Positions 27,801-32,586 of a stretch of 64,000 bases of DNA are shown piece by piece. The position numbers were made by a program, and so were the translations under genes. The notes beneath the pieces were generated by a model. It worked only from the letters and a program-made list of their open reading frames with translations. It made no database searches and was not told where the DNA came from. Source of the DNA: Hamadaea flava (GTDB lineage Bacteria > Actinomycetota > Actinomycetes > Mycobacteriales > Micromonosporaceae); the NCBI RefSeq assembly GCF_024172085.1, contig NZ_JAMZDZ010000001.1:7316001-7380000 (forward strand), read 5' to 3'. How positions within the stretch are numbered: position 1 is the stretch's first letter; each line of letters opens with the position of its first letter.

Positions 27801-28231
27801 GCACGAGAGACGTGGCCACCACCTTGACCGCGCAGGACGGCACGTGGACGGCCAAGGTGCCGCTGTCGCTGGGCCGCAACGTGCTGACCGCGACGGCGAC
27901 GAACGCGGCCGGTACGTCCGCCGCAACCACGCCCGTCGTCATCCAGCGCTGGCATCCCGACTGGACACTGCCCGGCAGTGGCCGATCGCGCCCAGTCCAG
28001 CTCCGGCTCGACGGCATCACACCCGGCGGAGCGCCGGCCGACAACGCGATCCTCGTGGTACGCAATGCCCTCGGCGTGGAAACGGCGCGCCTGCCGCTGA
28101 AATGGACGACGGACCAGTTCTACCTGGTCGTGCTGAAGAACCTGCCGACCGGCACGTATTCGCTCAGCGCGGAGCTGACCGTCGGCGGCACCACCGTCGT
28201 CGCCGACGGCCCGGAGGTGGTGATGGGCTGA
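18881..28231 (+). CDS. Giant secreted S8 protease with PQQ propeller and five CpD-CpD-Rossmann units
   Basis: 3,116 residues, one of the largest non-assembly-line proteins to expect here. In order: signal peptide (1-32); inhibitor-like propeptide (about 80-225); S8 subtilase domain with D267, H309 and S483 (GIMDGG, GGGHGTHV, ISGTSMATPH) and oxyanion-region Asn406; two CpD domains (nt 20520-20990); a PQQ/quinoprotein-type beta-propeller of about 360 residues with repeated ALDAATG blades (21000-22090). Then come five units of about 370 residues, each two CpD domains plus a Rossmann-like ThuA/glutamine-amidotransferase-like domain marked by V(V/I)(V/F)N, HPL(F/L)AGL and a closing W...NA; units begin near 22090, 23210, 24310, 25470 and 26590. 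A bacterial Ig-like domain (27700-27965) and a terminal beta domain finish the protein. ATG 18881 is preceded by GGAGG. The Rossmann domains show no obvious catalytic Cys, so they may bind ligands or act structurally. Confidence 0.85.
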   Translation: MRVARSWFTRAVLPLLAITLVGAPAPIAAVAAPSAQSAASAAGTSPQPGVLDLLSGLPVEATDFGAEPVTKGTQPPSGVAAEVRAALADGGTANVIIRLRAQPDLTAITRRAADEGRTAAETTRRQLTVASTYIGRQAVERQVADAAQSARARTVRDGMRQTADASQPAVRGLLASQEKAGHARAVKPYWIFNGFAATVDKQALDALASHPDVASITPDVEIRQEEPIAPASGEPLLPTWSLESINAPETWGEYGVRGNGVVVGIMDGGADGGHPALHDSWRGVTGDPAASWYVPTGENYPTPGDGGGHGTHVTGSIVGSAPGELTGVAPGAQWIAAKIFRDSGSTTESIIHDAFQWMMAPGGDPSAAPDVVNNSWGADAPNATTFWNDLLAWEAAGIVAVFANGNNGPGPGTVGSPGSYPHVIGIGATDQQDRIAGFSSRGPVTWDGVTHIKPDVSAPGHLIRSTWPRQLSASGYNTISGTSMATPHATGVVALMLSANPELTVAEVRQILTGTARVESHMGAVPNNAYGTGIIDAYAAVTRAAYSGTVTGRVTGPDGKPRAATVTIAGALTTADPQTGAYSLVAPAGAQDVTVSAYGFVTHRGKVAVTIGQSLTHDVSLVAAPDRRVVGTVTGPSGAVRGARITVSGTPLDVATTDADGRFELRIAEGVYQLRVAAAGFKPATVETTVDGDESLRFTLEALNQPTAAGWAQYQNNPSRAGLSGDRIAGRTLQPAWNAATGSSVVFASPVIADGRVFLGSDAGRLTARDVATGRQLWAFQTGQALRGSPAVADGLVFTGGGLSGGIYALDIATGKVRWQVPTPDRLTVYTAPSVVNGVLYAATGPTQGRADTVFALDAATGRQLWATDVGTSVFAGPAVGNGLVIVGNADDGQLIALDAATGTRKWTYTRTGDYFIGGASIVGGTVYVTTTDGNSGGSMLALDAASGALRWENNTHGDGQGSTPAVYGDLVIAGSHGLGFVAAYDAATGKAVWHYGLNGAVSASVLVSDDGYVIGGAQLDRRIWALDAATGDLVWQATTGANVTASPAYAQGLLVTADVDGKVYAYHPTGKITGTVTGPSGPIAATVRVQETGAQVATDPATGRFELTHQPGRVTVVVTAYGLAGQTREIDVVAGETSTLDAALVSVGTGAIRGVVRDEAGAPLPGATVTLESTPVGPATSGTAGEFTFADVAAGTYRVTIALTGYAPQTRSVTVVAGQTVAVDTTLKRYDLAVVGDYEGRIAAELTSLGYSVQPATYAEVTARPGDFRAVVANGTSGSDPGPDAFRAFLTATDAAGTSVVFLDQWSLGYGAINQLSKHTGDPQALPGDLNTSGRISVVATTAHPLTAGLTPGARTEILAPRGAWSAFTGYSGTTVATLNTDESGDVGSAIAFDPRGTESTHVLLGSLAAAASWGVPADDWLPAARTILKNAIGYAIDARYGAVEGTVTDPSGTPLAGVTVAVPATGERTTTAADGTYRLLVTPGTPTLRFTRVGSAPFEQTITVTAGDLITVNPTLAVSGAGGVRGVVTSGRDGSPVNGASIVVEGTDLAATTAADGAYAVDLPAGTYQIRTSAAGHLSTTATVEVRAGAETVSNVELAAAPRVAVLGDYSGDSVVALMRANEIAAEPIDWTDVGRLPQLDVVVFNDPTDPGAAVFAGFLTAMDAASVSGVFPDDRYSTDGGARLLRKYLADPSGTLPVSGEGIISYAPTVAGHPLFAGLPERPEIFRAGRTAAAIVGYSGTPLADVHSETGGRRGVAAAYTVRTTGSVHLVLGGFAGTTLQGPKDDWTPDGVKLYLNAIRWTAAPGLAGATGRVVGVDATALPATVELVGGTRRVTTDAAGEYTFPLEPGTHRLRFSSFGYTPVEREVTVERNGTARLDVEMQPGTVGGIAGTITALTDIEASGRQASTAGPVDGATITLLGTTAHTVTDSTGHYRLPLVEPGSYELEVASDGYVRTRIPVTVIGGGETGADAALRPSPVVGVLDDFEGRLAAYLSYWGYEPRPVGWTDTAALGDLDLLIGNMATYTGTDPGAAGWAAFDDALNRSGVPALWLDQLGRGSFRYLKAYEQDPGVEGEGRNDGTVTAHATVTGHPLLAGLPASFELVPPNKEYSWFGEFSGTTIATVTSDDPAAGGGLVGVRHRGARAVDVLLGTLSVSTYGYPGYGDHPGLTWTGGAERLLRNALSYALDTDGRGGEVRGTLRTAAQAPLAGTVKVVETGDTVPARSGDGTFVVPLPAGRWTLQASSFGYADATTVVDITAGGVVTLPLTLTSDPAGTISGIVTGPAGPIVGAAVAVAGTPLSATTGSDGSYTIIGVPAATWTLRVTAAGHQVATRTVTVPADGTLPVNVTLVASHRVAVIADSSNAITGLLQREGYAVEQFTAAQISTLVPRVSEFDLIIVNGSVSTSYRPALLQMINEAAARGVSTLYGGQWGGAAVGALSDVRHDPTAVAYDFEPTDIAYVVGKPHPIFAGFPAGEPVVVLTNPGDNQQWMTYSGYSGTTVADARSATTDLGNAVGYRFTSGSSVEVLLGGLSAGSYGRPGTRWTPAAEQIYRNAVAWAVDARQAAVAGVVTGAEGTPIGGVRVTAVEAGASTVTAANGAYTLGLAAGTHTIRIEAFGYETTERSVTMPESGTLTLDIALVPLPRGVVTGTVRSTDGTVIPAATLTAHGVQPWSATTGEAGTFTADQLLEGDYTVDVTAPGHLPATASVTVTAGAVARLDVTLRPYDVGVLGDADGTLVAFLRANGLAATELPWSRSLDLDGYDTVVVNGGTPDKATYDAVVAAADAARTSLVYTGTWGADRGGLRLLERHTGRISVTGQGYGEGAVTLAGFDRGHPLFAGLADPAELIVAGGYYSIAGGYAGKPLAELSVRRPDGSVVRGLGVGFDWRTTGSVEVVLSASAVTEAVGPDLGWTEAGRRLLLNAVSWTRTVSMPRPAPPVVSAPAVTLDDSITVSGTADWPSTVHLRIGTRDVATTLTAQDGTWTAKVPLSLGRNVLTATATNAAGTSAATTPVVIQRWHPDWTLPGSGRSRPVQLRLDGITPGGAPADNAILVVRNALGVETARLPLKWTTDQFYLVVLKNLPTGTYSLSAELTVGGTTVVADGPEVVMG

Positions 28232-28246
28232 CCCGGCGAAGCGGGC

Positions 28247-28277
28247 GGTCGGGTCGCACCGTGAACGCGACCCGACC
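28247..28277 (+). terminator. Terminator of the giant subtilase gene
   Basis: Perfect 11-bp arms GGTCGGGTCGC (28247-28257) and its complement (28267-28277) with a 9-nt loop, 16 nt after the stop codon. Confidence 0.6.
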
Positions 28278-28386
28278 CGCTCCCGCCGGTTCGGTGATCG
28301 TGGGCTTAGCATCCGCGATCATCAACGGATCATGAGGTGCCGTAGACCTCGACGTGCATCGCTGGCCCGTGCCCGAACGGAAAAGC

Positions 28387-28392
28387 TATTGT
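28387..28392 (+). promoter_or_regulatory. -10 box of the 76-residue membrane protein gene
   Basis: TATTGT begins 12 nt before ATG 28399, with no ribosome binding site in between. Confidence 0.45.
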
Positions 28393-28398
28393 TCGCCG

Positions 28399-28629
28399 AT
28401 GCCGACCACCGCACAGCCTGACCCCGACGACGAGGGCCTCAGCCTGTCGCAGCGGTGGGCCGCCGAGCGCGTATCCGGTCGAGAGACGTTGCTGCTCGGC
28501 GCGATGGCGGTGGTGGCCTGGCCGTTCATCATGATCGGCAAAGCCTTGTACGCGTTGCGCTGGATCGTCCTGGGCCCGTGGGAGCTGATCCAGATCCTTC
28601 GCTATCTGCGCCGCAGCCGCGACGAATAG
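28399..28629 (+). CDS. Small single-pass membrane protein
   Basis: 76 residues: an acidic N-terminal segment (QPDPDDEGLSLSQRWAAERVSG), a hydrophobic stretch (about 31-60, TLLLGAMAVVAWPFIMIGKALYALRWIVLG) and a basic tail (RYLRRSRDE). ATG 28399 is supported by a TATTGT box at leaderless spacing. Unrecognised; too small for functional inference. The 150 bp that follow hold nothing but the leader of the next gene. Confidence 0.55.
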   Translation: MPTTAQPDPDDEGLSLSQRWAAERVSGRETLLLGAMAVVAWPFIMIGKALYALRWIVLGPWELIQILRYLRRSRDE

Positions 28630-28780
28630 CTTGCGCCCGCGTAACTCCGGCTGCTGCCGACCGTGTTTTGGTTGCTCTACCTGGTGGGTTGGCTGAGCTG
28701 GGGATGGGCTACCTTGGGGGCCACGAGCGGACTGCCGAGGCGGCCGCACGTTCTACTGCCGGCCCCGGAAGGTTGCTTCG

Positions 28781-29560
28781 ATGACTTCGTACACCGTGAC
28801 GATCGCGCCGGACGATCCGGGTCTGCCCACGACGACCATCCGCCTGGACGTCAGCGGCGCTGCGGCGTCGATCCGTGAACTGCGGCTGGTTCCTGGCGCG
28901 GCCGGTGGCCTCAAGCCCGGTGAGTTGCCGGTGCTCGACCTGAACCAACTGGTCGCAGCGGTGGTGGCCTCGGTTGCCCCCACGGCCACTTCCGAAGGCG
29001 GCACCGGTGCGCGGCGTACGCGGACGAGCCGAGCCAAAGCGAGCGACGCGGCAGATGAACCCGTTGCCCGGCCGACCGAGGTAGGTGCCCCGGCGGCTGC
29101 CCGGCGGAAGAAGCCGGCTCGGAAGTCGCCAGCTGCGACGGCACAACCGGCGGCGGCTCCATCCGTGCCGTCGGCACAGTCCGCGCAGTCCGCGCCGGCC
29201 GCGCCGGCCAGCAAGGCCGCCGTCGTCAAGGTGACGACGGCAAAGCCGTCTGCCCGGAAGCCGGCGGCCCGGAAGGCGCCAGCCGCAGAGGCTACGACCG
29301 CAAAGGCATCCGCCGCGAAGGCATCAGCCGCGACGGCGCCAGCCGCGAAGGCGCCAGCCGCGAAGGCACCGGCCGCGAAGCCGGCCGCAGCACCGAAACC
29401 AGGCGGCCGGACGTACCGCCGGATGCCGGAGGACTTCAACGAGGTGCTCCGGCAGGCGGGGGAGAACGCGAGCATCATCGCCGACCACTACGCCGTCCCA
29501 CGGCACACCGCGTACGGGTGGATCCGTAACGCGCGTGCGAAGGAAGCCGCTACGGCCTGA
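28781..29560 (+). CDS. Protein with Lys/Ala/Pro-rich histone-like region and C-terminal HTH
   Basis: 259 residues in three parts. Residues 1-60 form a small beta-rich domain (YTVTIAPDDPGLPTTTIRLDVSG...). Residues about 75-205 are a low-complexity basic linker of Lys/Ala/Pro/Ser repeats (AAKAPAAKAP type), like the tails of actinobacterial HU/HupB and histone-H1-like proteins, suited to nonspecific DNA binding. Residues 208-255 (RRMPEDFNEVLRQAGENASIIADHYAVPRHTAYGWIRNARAKE) read as a helix-turn-helix. GGAAGG lies 8 bases before ATG 28781. I infer a nucleoid-associated or regulatory DNA-binding protein; the family name is not known to me. Confidence 0.65.
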   Translation: MTSYTVTIAPDDPGLPTTTIRLDVSGAAASIRELRLVPGAAGGLKPGELPVLDLNQLVAAVVASVAPTATSEGGTGARRTRTSRAKASDAADEPVARPTEVGAPAAARRKKPARKSPAATAQPAAAPSVPSAQSAQSAPAAPASKAAVVKVTTAKPSARKPAARKAPAAEATTAKASAAKASAATAPAAKAPAAKAPAAKPAAAPKPGGRTYRRMPEDFNEVLRQAGENASIIADHYAVPRHTAYGWIRNARAKEAATA

Positions 29561-29593
29561 ATAGTCGGCAGGACGTTGCCGGACGCGAGGCGG

Positions 29594-29770
29594 CTACAGC
29601 GTCATCATGTAGCCGAACGCGCAGACGACGGCAGCGAGCCCGGCTATGGCGAACGCGAGCAATGGAGCCCCGACGCTGGTGATCCGGCGAATCATCAGGA
29701 CCGCGCCGAGCAGCGTCATCTCGGATGAGGCCGCCCGGCCGGAGCCTCCCCGGTCCGGTTCGCGACTCAC
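29594..29770 (-). CDS. Small membrane protein coupled to the GNAT gene
   Basis: 58 residues if started at GTG 29770, which overlaps the stop of the acetyltransferase gene by four bases (GTGA), as seen in coupled genes here. A hydrophobic segment follows (GAPLLAFAIAGLAAVVCAFGYMM). A shorter version could begin at ATG 29719. There is no homology I recognise; the overlap is the main support. Confidence 0.4.
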   Translation of the reverse strand: MSREPDRGGSGRAASSEMTLLGAVLMIRRITSVGAPLLAFAIAGLAAVVCAFGYMMTL

Positions 29771-30306
29771 CTGGAAGGCGTGACCGGGGATCGCATGCCG
29801 AGCCATTGTTCGGCATCCCAGGCCGCGAACCGTTCTACCTCAACGAATCCCAGCTTCTGCGCCAGGCGCATCGATGCGACGTTGGCGCTCTGCGTGGTGA
29901 GCACCACCGGCTCGCCGGGAAGGGCGCCCGCGAGCCAGTCGAGTGCCGCCGTGCAAGCCTCTGCGGCGTACCCGAAGCCCCATGCGTGGGGCAGGAACAG
30001 GTAGCCGAGATCGGCTTTCCCTGCGGCAGCCGGGCTGCGGTGCCCAGTTGCTCGCCTGAGCAGGATCTGGCCGATCATCGCCCCGTCGAGGTCGACGACG
30101 AAGTTCCCGGGCCATCGCCTGGGCACCTCGGGCATCGCACGCTCGAGTTCCGCACGCGGCTGGGGGCCACCGACGTACATGTTGACTTCTGCCGAGGCGT
30201 ACAAGTCGATGAACGCCGCACGGTCCCGCGCCTCGGGCTCGCGGAGCACGAGCCGCGCGGTCCTGATCGGCTCAGGCGGCCACGCGACGTTTGCCAGATC
30301 GTCCAT
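29767..30306 (-). CDS. GNAT-family N-acetyltransferase (RimJ-like)
   Basis: 179 residues with the RimJ/RimL-type GNAT pattern: TARLVLREPEARDRAAFIDLYAS near the start, DLGYLFLPHAWGFGYAAEACTAALDWL (motif A, acetyl-CoA pyrophosphate loop) and the closing NVASMRLAQKLGFVEVERF. A TAGTCT box begins 12 nt before ATG 30306 and no ribosome binding site is present. It may acetylate a protein N terminus or small amine; substrate unknown. Confidence 0.8.
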   Translation of the reverse strand: MDDLANVAWPPEPIRTARLVLREPEARDRAAFIDLYASAEVNMYVGGPQPRAELERAMPEVPRRWPGNFVVDLDGAMIGQILLRRATGHRSPAAAGKADLGYLFLPHAWGFGYAAEACTAALDWLAGALPGEPVVLTTQSANVASMRLAQKLGFVEVERFAAWDAEQWLGMRSPVTPSR

Positions 30307-30312
30307 CCGCGC

Positions 30313-30318
30313 AGACTA
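30313..30318 (-). promoter_or_regulatory. -10 box of the GNAT gene at 29767-30306
   Basis: TAGTCT on the minus strand begins 12 nt upstream of ATG 30306. Confidence 0.45.
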
Positions 30319-30368
30319 ACCCGATGTCGGTGGTCGTCCGGAATCAGCCATGCTGCGACAGCGACGGG

Positions 30369-31598
30369 CTACCCGTCCACCTGCTGGGTGAGGAACTCCC
30401 GCTCCGCCTCATTGGTCGTCAGAGCCAACGCCTGCGTGTACGCCTCGCGGGCCTCGGCGTCACGGCCCAGCTGCCGCAACAGATCAGCCCGAACCGCAGG
30501 CAGATACTGATACCCCGGAAGGTCCAGCTGCGAGATCTCGGCGAGCGCAACCTCCGGCCCGGCCACCATCGCCAGCGGCACCGCCCGGTTCAACGCGACG
30601 ACCGGCGACGGCCAGATCTTCAACAGCGTGTCGTAGAGCTGCACGATCTGTGCGAAGTCCGTCTCCGCGTACGACGGCGCTTCGGCGTACAAGGAGGCGA
30701 TCGCGGCTTGCAGCGCGTAACGCCCGATCCGGCCGTCGCGCAGCCCGGCCACGATCAGGTCGTGCGCCTCGGCCATCGCCGCGCGATCCCACAGTGCGCG
30801 ATCTTGATCCGGCAGGCGCACCAGCCGGCCCGCCGCGTCCACGCGCGTCGCCCGGCGCGCGTCGGTGACCAGCAGCAACGCGAGCAGGCCGGCGGCCTCT
30901 GGCTCGTCGGGCATCAGTTCGCGCAGCATCCGCGCCAGGTGCAGCGCGCGGTCCACCAGGTCCGCGCGCACGAGGTCCGCGCCGGACGGCGCGGTGTGGC
31001 CTGCGGTGAACAGCAGGTGGACGACCGCGAGCACGCCCCGCAGGCGGTCGGGCAATTCAGCACCATGTGGTACGCGGAAAGGAATGCGAGCGCCCGAGAC
31101 CTTCTTCTTCGCTCGCGTGATCCGGGCCGCCATCGTCGGTTCCGTGACGAGGAAAGCGCGCGCCACATCTGGTGTGGGAATGCCGCATACCAGCCGCAAC
31201 GTCAGAGCCACCTGAGCCTCTTGCGCGAGTGCCGGGTGGCAGCAGGTGAAGATGAGCCGCAGTCGCTCGTCGGGGATCTCGTCGTCGTGATCTTCGGCCG
31301 GCGGGTGATCCATCACCGTGTCCTCAACGGTCGCCTCGGGCTCCAACAGCAGCGGAAGTTTCGACCGTAGTGTGCGTTCGCGCCGGATCGCGTCCATCGC
31401 CCGGCGGCGGGCGGTCGTCGTCAGCCACGCCAGCGGTTGGTCCGGGACGCCGTCACGCGCCCAGCTCTGCAATGCCGCGGCGTACGCCTCTTGCACGCAT
31501 TCTTCGGCCAGGTCAAGGTCGTTGGTCACCCGCATCGTCGCGGCGAGCACGAGTGCCCAGCCGCGACGATGCGCTTCGGCGACCGCCTCTTCGATCAT
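30369..31598 (-). CDS. ECF42-type sigma factor with C-terminal extension
   Basis: 409 residues, far longer than a minimal ECF sigma factor. Region 2 (about 15-80: NDLDLAEECVQEAYAAALQSW ... AMDAIRRERTL) and region 4 (about 112-165: VALTLRLVCGIPTPDVARAFLVTEPTMAARITRAKKK) are followed by the long DUF6596/TPR-like extension typical of ECF42 proteins, with NRAVPLAMVAGPEVAL near the end. These factors lack an anti-sigma factor and are encoded next to DGPF/YCII proteins, exactly as here: the gene overlaps the DGPF gene by four bases. The C-terminal extension is known in this group to be needed for activity. Confidence 0.88.
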   Translation of the reverse strand: MIEEAVAEAHRRGWALVLAATMRVTNDLDLAEECVQEAYAAALQSWARDGVPDQPLAWLTTTARRRAMDAIRRERTLRSKLPLLLEPEATVEDTVMDHPPAEDHDDEIPDERLRLIFTCCHPALAQEAQVALTLRLVCGIPTPDVARAFLVTEPTMAARITRAKKKVSGARIPFRVPHGAELPDRLRGVLAVVHLLFTAGHTAPSGADLVRADLVDRALHLARMLRELMPDEPEAAGLLALLLVTDARRATRVDAAGRLVRLPDQDRALWDRAAMAEAHDLIVAGLRDGRIGRYALQAAIASLYAEAPSYAETDFAQIVQLYDTLLKIWPSPVVALNRAVPLAMVAGPEVALAEISQLDLPGYQYLPAVRADLLRQLGRDAEAREAYTQALALTTNEAEREFLTQQVDG

Positions 31599-31945
31599 CC
31601 GCGCTGAATGGGCCCGCCACCGGCGACCGGGCGTACCTCGACGCCGCCGCCCATCTGGCAGACCGGGTTGAGCTTCGCGATCGCCAGCGCCGCGTCGAGG
31701 TCGGGCGCCTCGAGGATGTAGAACCCGGCGACGATCTCCTTCGCCTCGATGAACGGGCCGTCAGTGATCGCGTCGCCACGCACAGTCGTGGCCAGGTCCC
31801 TCGGCGTGAGCGCGTACGCGGCCAGCAGAGCACCTGAGCGCTCCAGCTCCTCGGCGTGCCGGTCGTGCGGTGCGGTGTCCTGCGGGGTCGCGTCCGGTCC
31901 GTGTGCGGCGTCGCCGGCGTAGATCAGCACTGCGTACTGGGCCAT
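31595..31945 (-). CDS. DGPF/YCII-related protein, ECF42 partner
   Basis: 116 residues with the YCII/DGPF signature: QYAVLIYAGD at the start, TVRGDAITDGPFIEAKEIVAGFYILE in the middle and ALAIAKLNPVCQMGGGVEVRPV at the end. DGPF proteins are the usual targets and genomic partners of ECF42 sigma factors; their biochemical role is not settled. The start codon overlap with the sigma gene (ATGA) implies co-translation. The promoter at 31989-32014 fits ECF42 recognition, so the pair is probably autoregulated. Confidence 0.88.
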   Translation of the reverse strand: MAQYAVLIYAGDAAHGPDATPQDTAPHDRHAEELERSGALLAAYALTPRDLATTVRGDAITDGPFIEAKEIVAGFYILEAPDLDAALAIAKLNPVCQMGGGVEVRPVAGGGPIQRG

Positions 31946-31988
31946 GATTCGCTGCCTTCCTGGTCGAACATCGTCGGTACGCCTACAT

Positions 31989-32014
31989 GTCGAACGGGCT
32001 CCGCGAAATCGACA
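31989..32014 (-). promoter_or_regulatory. ECF42-type promoter of the DGPF-sigma operon
   Basis: Reading the minus strand, TGTCGA (32014-32009) is followed after 16 nt by CGAC (31992-31989), 44 nt before the DGPF start codon. As I recall, the reported ECF42 target motif is TGTCGA at -35 and CG(A/T)C at -10. Two copies of TCTCGAGA (32033-32040, 32045-32052) lie just upstream. Confidence 0.55.
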
Positions 32015-32112
32015 ACCGGTCCGGCAGATTCTTCTCGAGAGTTTTCTCGAGATTCTGAGTCAACTCCCGCACCGTACCCGTCGTCCCTGCTCAGGGCGGA
32101 AGTGGTTGCGGC

Positions 32113-32502
32113 TCAGCTTCCGTATTTTCCGCTGGGTCGTTGATGAGCGCCGGGGACCTCATTGTCGTCCTGGTCGGAGACCGTCGCGAAGAAGGAGGTC
32201 ACCCAGATCGTGATGCAGTTGGGTTCGTGGACGGTCCCGAAGGGATGGCCGTCCCAGTGGCCGTACGACGTGACGATGACGGACTCGCCGGGCTGGAGCC
32301 AGTAGTCCTGCCCGAAGGGTTCGAGCCACAGTTCGAGCAGTTCGCTGCCGTCGTTCTTCACGAGCATCGGCACGGGGTTGCCGAGCGCCTGGATCGCCTC
32401 GAAGCTGAAGTCTCCCGCCAGCAGCATGTTTTTGATCAACGGCGCGGTGACCTTCGCCGCCCAGGTCTGGCCCGGCTCGTCTGCTGATCCGTGCTCCGTC
32501 AT
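32113..32502 (-). CDS. Hypothetical acidic protein
   Basis: 129 residues, soluble and acidic, that I do not recognise. The central part reads as beta-rich (PVPMLVKNDGSELLELWLEPFGQDYWLQPGESVIVTSYG), reminiscent of a small cupin-like or Ig-like sandwich but without a metal motif. CAGGCT begins 12 nt before ATG 32502, a near match to the leaderless -10 boxes elsewhere. It stands alone between the ECF pair and the protease operon terminator. Confidence 0.5.
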   Translation of the reverse strand: MTEHGSADEPGQTWAAKVTAPLIKNMLLAGDFSFEAIQALGNPVPMLVKNDGSELLELWLEPFGQDYWLQPGESVIVTSYGHWDGHPFGTVHEPNCITIWVTSFFATVSDQDDNEVPGAHQRPSGKYGS

Positions 32503-32544
32503 GGTGAGAGCCTGCCATGAGTGCAGGCGCCCGAGTGCGTGACC

Positions 32545-32578
32545 GCGTCGGTGCGGGGTGAACGCCCCGCACCGACGC
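32545..32578 (-). terminator. Terminator of the M4/S8 protease operon
   Basis: Perfect 14-bp arms GCGTCGGTGCGGGG (32545-32558) and its complement (32565-32578) with a 6-nt loop, 9 nt beyond the stop codon of the S8 gene. Confidence 0.65.
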
Positions 32579-32586
32579 CGCCCTGC

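Noticed and set aside
18881-28231. Idea that the giant gene is a polyketide or peptide synthetase
   Set aside because: The size suggested it, but there are no ketosynthase, adenylation or carrier motifs; the repeats are secreted beta and Rossmann-like domains behind a signal peptide.
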